Part shown: positions 6,549 through 9,649 of the stretch, one piece after another
How positions within the stretch are numbered: position 1 is the stretch's first letter
How the letters are laid out: each line of letters starts with the position of its first letter
From: JADLEX01 sp964586775
Lineage (GTDB): Bacteria > Lernaellota > Lernaellaia > JACKCT01
NCBI GenBank assembly: GCA_964586775.1
Contig: CAZPJD010000150.1
Location: forward strand, 1 to 9,649
Direction: 5' to 3'
DNA: 9,649 bases
Made by a program: the position numbers and the translations under genes
Notes under the pieces: model-generated
Told to the model about the DNA's origin: nothing
The model's input: the letters and a program-made list of their open reading frames with translations, nothing else
The model's database searches: none

Positions 6549-9500
6549 TCACATCTCACGAAACCCGCGTTCGGTCGGTTTCGCCACCGCCTCGCGCTCG
6601 TCGCCGGCGAGTTCGGCCAGCTCGCGCGCGGTCTTGTGGATCATGCCCAGGTTGTCGCACGCCTTCATGCACGCGATGGGCGCGAAGTAAGGGTCGTCCT
6701 TGGGCTTCGCGATCGCGTTGCGTCGAAACTCGACATACGCCGGCTTGGTCCAGATCGCGCGCAGGTTCTCATTTTGGATGCTGCCCATCGGCATCTTCGT
6801 GCCCTTGCAGCATGGCGCGACCTTGCCGTCGGTGCCCACGCGCGCGTAGGTCCAGCCGATGTTGCACGGCAGATCGCGCACCGCGCCCGCGTCGTAGTGG
6901 CCCGACTGCGCATCGGGGCTCGCGATGCGCCGATAGAACGCGCCGAATCCCAGCACCGATAGGAACTCGACCTTGATGTGGTGGCGCTCCTTGTCGATCG
7001 AGCAGCGCGGGCGTTCGGGGCACGCGCGGCACTCGTTCTCCGGGTATTGGAAGAACAGCGCGTTGTGCAGGACGTTGTCCTCGGTGATGTCGAGACGCCA
7101 CGCCTTGCGCTTGCACAGCACGTCGAAGCGCGTGATGTCGTCGAGCTCGTAGCGGAAGTCGTGGGGCAAAATGGAATACTTCACGAACCGCGCGAACTCC
7201 TTGCCCTCGCCGCCCATCCCCGCCGAACGCGGCGCCTGCGCGGGGTCGAGCTCGAGGTAGTCGTCGCGGCGCGTGAGCCCGTCGAGCTGCGTCTTGATCT
7301 TCTCGCGGTCCTGCGCCGTCAGGCCCAGGTGGTCGGACCTGCCGGGCACGATGTCGATGGGCGTGAACTCGACGTGATCGACGAGGCTTTGCAGCGCGAA
7401 CGAGATCATGTCGTCGATGCCGCCCGCGTTGACGTGGTTGATGACGTTGTAGATCTTCACGTGCGGGCGCGTCTTGCCGAGGCGTTTTTTGATCGCGTGC
7501 ATCTCGCGCAGCGCGTCGCGAATCTTGCCGATCGTTTTGGGCTTGGTGCCCGGGTGCGTGGCCTGATAGATCTCCTCGGTGCCCGCCCACACGCTCACGG
7601 TCAGGTTGTCGAGGCCCAGCTCCACCATGCGGCGCATGACCTTTTCGGTCAGCATCGTGCCGTTGGTGATGACGGTGCATTTGAGCCCGCGCGACTTCAC
7701 GCGCTCGAGCACCTTCAAAAAGTCGGGGTGCAGTAGCGGATCGCCCGCGCCCGAGAGCTGCACCATTCTCGCGCCGGCCGCCGCGGCCTCGTCGATCGTC
7801 TCCAGCACGCGCGCGGTGGGGAGCGTGCGCTTGAACATCTCGCCCGTCCAGCGCGCGTCGCCCATCTCGAAGCCGTGGTTCCAGCAACCCACGCAGTTGA
7901 GGTTGCACCGGTTCGTCAGGTCGATTTCCAGAATGCGCGGGCCGCAGTACACGCGCTCGCCCGACATCACACCCGACAGGTGCAGACGGTCCTCGACGAA
8001 CTCGCGCGTGACGACGTGGGGCTCGTGGTTCGCGTCCCCGTTCCCGTTTTCGTGTGAGCGGCCATTTCCGTTCGCGTGCCCGTTGCCGTTCGGCTTCTCG
8101 ACGACGATCTCGCGCAACGCGGGGATCCCCGCGCCGGCGCCCGGCAGGTACGCGGACGAGCCCGACGACGCGATGGCCGCGTCGCGTTCGGCGGCGGCGA
8201 AGCTCGCGCGGTCGTAGGTGCGGTCCATGATCTCGACCGCGGTGGGCCGCGCCGCGCCCGGCTGGTAGGCGTCCGACCGGCCGAAGTCCTCGGCCAGCGT
8301 CGGCACCTTGATCGACGAACCATCGCCGTGTTCGCCGGGATCGAAGCTGCCCAGGTTGTTCGCGAGTTCCAACAGCCGCGTGAACTGCCGCTCGGGCCCG
8401 AGGCCGCCCGCGCGCACGGCCTTGGCGAGGTCGAGCTGCTTGCCCTCGGTCAGGTTCGTCTCCAAACACTCTTTGCCGAGCCGCTGTACCAAGGCGAGCA
8501 CACGGCGGATGCGATCGTTGCGCTCGTCGATCGAAAGGCCATTCCCGTCCGTCCACAGGTAGTGGTAGTCGTCGCGCGGCAGCGTCATGCCCATGCGCCC
8601 CGCCTGCACGTGCAGATCGGTGCCGGTGATGATGACGCACGCGTTGATCGACTTGACCTGATCGATGTACGGCGCGTTGCGCTCGATCATCTCGAGCGTC
8701 AACTGAAAATCCTCTTCCGTCTCGCCCGGGAAGCCGACGATGCAGAACATGCACGTCTTGATCCCGGCCGCCTTGGCGTCGCGGAACACCTGGCCCGCCG
8801 ACTCGACCGTGAAGAGCTTTTCCTTGTTCATGTATTTGAGCACGCGGTCGGAGCCGACTTCGAGGCCGAGCTGCAACTCGAAGCACCCAGCGGCGCGCAG
8901 CTTGCGCAGCAGCTCGGGCGTGAGGTTTTTCATCGGAGCGGCCTCGGCGTTCCAACGCACGGGCAGCTTCGCCTCGATGATCATGTCGCACAGTTCGTGC
9001 AGCACCTTGGGCCGGCCGTTGAGGATGTTGTCCGACACGGTGAAGCTGGAAAACCCGAGCACCTCCACGTGGTGCTTGAGTTCGTCGAAGATGTGCTTCG
9101 CCGACCGGCTGCGGTACTTGCCCGCCAGGTCCTTGCCCTTGCAATACACGCAGCTCGCGATGCACCCGCGCGACCACTCGAGCACGAGCGAGTTGCCGTG
9201 GTACTCGCGCATGTTGAAGTGCGCGTAGCTGGGGAAGGGCACCGAGTCGAGATCGCGGATCGGTCCGCGCGGCACGAGCTCCTGCTTGCCCTCGGCGTCC
9301 AGCGTGATGACGCCGGGAATGCCGCGAAGGGGTTCGCCCGCGTTCACCGCGCGCACGCAGTCGAGCAGCGTCTCCTCGCCCTCGCCGACCACGTAGCCGT
9401 CGATCCACCGGCCGCCGCGCTCGAAAAAAATCGTGCGGTAATCGGGCGTGAAGATCGCCGGGCCGCCCAGCAGGATTTTCACGTCGGCGTTACGTTTGCG

Positions 9501-9649
9501 AACCGCCTCGATCACCGCGACGGTGACGCGCTCTTTGGGATCGACGACGGAAAAGCCGATGAGCTTCGGATTCGTCGCGAGGATCTCCTCGGCGGCCTTC
9601 TCGATCTTGTCGGCGAGGCCCCAGCGAAGCACCTCCCACGTCTCGTCGT
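6549..9649 (-). CDS. Dual radical SAM protein: B12-binding-like radical SAM fused to radical SAM/SPASM-like (5' end cut by window)
   Basis: The frame is open to the right edge, so the start is missing; at least 1033 residues are present. Residues are numbered from the GTG codon at 9630-9632, which is probably internal because the upstream codons read ETWE in frame. Residues 1-95 look like the later part of a cobalamin-binding Rossmann domain (NPKLIGFSVVDP, KILLGGPAI, VVGEGEETLLD). The first radical SAM domain (about 145-400) has SRGCIASCVYC with Cys157, Cys161 and Cys164 for the 4Fe-4S cluster. Residues about 400-540 form a low-complexity linker with Asn-Gly repeats. The second radical SAM domain (about 565-780) has NRCNLNCVGCW with Cys576, Cys580 and Cys583, and the glycine-rich SGAGDPLLH at 627-635. 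The tail is cysteine-rich: Cys840, Cys868, Cys871, Cys877, Cys923, Cys941, Cys942, Cys988 and Cys992. It includes the SPASM-like pattern C-x12-G-x4-C at 923-941 and so probably binds extra Fe-S clusters. Both domains should cleave S-adenosylmethionine; the substrate is unknown. Confidence 0.9.
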   Translation of the reverse strand, partial: DETWEVLRWGLADKIEKAAEEILATNPKLIGFSVVDPKERVTVAVIEAVRKRNADVKILLGGPAIFTPDYRTIFFERGGRWIDGYVVGEGEETLLDCVRAVNAGEPLRGIPGVITLDAEGKQELVPRGPIRDLDSVPFPSYAHFNMREYHGNSLVLEWSRGCIASCVYCKGKDLAGKYRSRSAKHIFDELKHHVEVLGFSSFTVSDNILNGRPKVLHELCDMIIEAKLPVRWNAEAAPMKNLTPELLRKLRAAGCFELQLGLEVGSDRVLKYMNKEKLFTVESAGQVFRDAKAAGIKTCMFCIVGFPGETEEDFQLTLEMIERNAPYIDQVKSINACVIITGTDLHVQAGRMGMTLPRDDYHYLWTDGNGLSIDERNDRIRRVLALVQRLGKECLETNLTEGKQLDLAKAVRAGGLGPERQFTRLLELANNLGSFDPGEHGDGSSIKVPTLAEDFGRSDAYQPGAARPTAVEIMDRTYDRASFAAAERDAAIASSGSSAYLPGAGAGIPALREIVVEKPNGNGHANGNGRSHENGNGDANHEPHVVTREFVEDRLHLSGVMSGERVYCGPRILEIDLTNRCNLNCVGCWNHGFEMGDARWTGEMFKRTLPTARVLETIDEAAAAGARMVQLSGAGDPLLHPDFLKVLERVKSRGLKCTVITNGTMLTEKVMRRMVELGLDNLTVSVWAGTEEIYQATHPGTKPKTIGKIRDALREMHAIKKRLGKTRPHVKIYNVINHVNAGGIDDMISFALQSLVDHVEFTPIDIVPGRSDHLGLTAQDREKIKTQLDGLTRRDDYLELDPAQAPRSAGMGGEGKEFARFVKYSILPHDFRYELDDITRFDVLCKRKAWRLDITEDNVLHNALFFQYPENECRACPERPRCSIDKERHHIKVEFLSVLGFGAFYRRIASPDAQSGHYDAGAVRDLPCNIGWTYARVGTDGKVAPCCKGTKMPMGSIQNENLRAIWTKPAYVEFRRNAIAKPKDDPYFAPIACMKACDNLGMIHKTARELAELAGDEREAVAKPTERGFREM
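8025..8090 (-). repeat. Asn-Gly repeat encoding the interdomain linker of the dual radical SAM protein
   Basis: The minus strand encodes NGNGHANGNGRSHENGNG followed by DANHE. It is a hydrophilic, flexible run made of imperfect Asn-Gly units (DNA units like AACGGC and AACGGG). It lies between the two radical SAM domains, with no frame break, and marks where the two halves of the protein are tethered. Confidence 0.7.

Noticed and set aside
8025..8090. Asn-Gly repeat as a CRISPR-like or tandem DNA repeat
   Set aside because: The units are irregular and six-base scale, and lie in frame inside a coding region. They reflect the protein linker.
6769..9408. Minus-strand open frame (879 codons) overlapping the radical SAM gene
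   Set aside because: It is a shadow frame, Arg-rich and without motifs. The radical SAM frame carries both cysteine motifs and a normal composition.

Overview
The window is GC-rich DNA from a bacterium. It holds five coding regions and little spacer. Both envelope proteins fit a Gram-negative cell: an RND pump with its periplasmic adaptor, and a haem-binding lipoprotein. That lipoprotein carries a run of eight aspartates just after its likely lipidated cysteine, and a second Asp-rich reading frame sits at the left edge. Such Asp tracts, with high GC and CXXCH cytochromes, suggest a deltaproteobacterium-like lineage (Myxococcota, Lernaellota or a related uncultured phylum). The lineage is inference; there is no rRNA or other marker here.

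Layout. Positions 1-273 have no firm gene. They hold an Asp-rich open frame on the minus strand running off the left edge, and an inverted repeat. A good sigma-70-type promoter (274-301) precedes galK (329-1486, +), a complete galactokinase. After a 132-base gap comes a small + strand gene (1619-2173) for a putative lipoprotein with a cytochrome P460-like domain and one CXXCH haem site. It converges tail to tail, 10 bases apart, with a three-gene minus-strand block filling the rest of the window. In transcription order the block is: a very large radical SAM protein (9649 to 6549, its 5' end cut by the window), a membrane fusion protein (6492 to 5302) and an RND inner-membrane pump of the HAE-1 type (5300 to 2184).

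How the genes work together. The adaptor and pump are separated by one base and form a standard efflux pair, but no outer-membrane channel gene is present. The pump is proton-driven and carries the expected Asp-Asp and Lys relay residues. The radical SAM gene lies 56 bases upstream on the same strand and may share the transcript, which would link a radical enzyme to export; this is inference. galK and the cytochrome-like gene look like independent units.

The most unusual object is the radical SAM protein. One chain carries a cobalamin-binding-like N-terminus, a first radical SAM domain (CX3CX2C), a roughly 140-residue low-complexity linker with Asn-Gly repeats, a second radical SAM domain (CX3CX2C), and a cysteine-rich SPASM-like tail. 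Its substrate cannot be read from the sequence.
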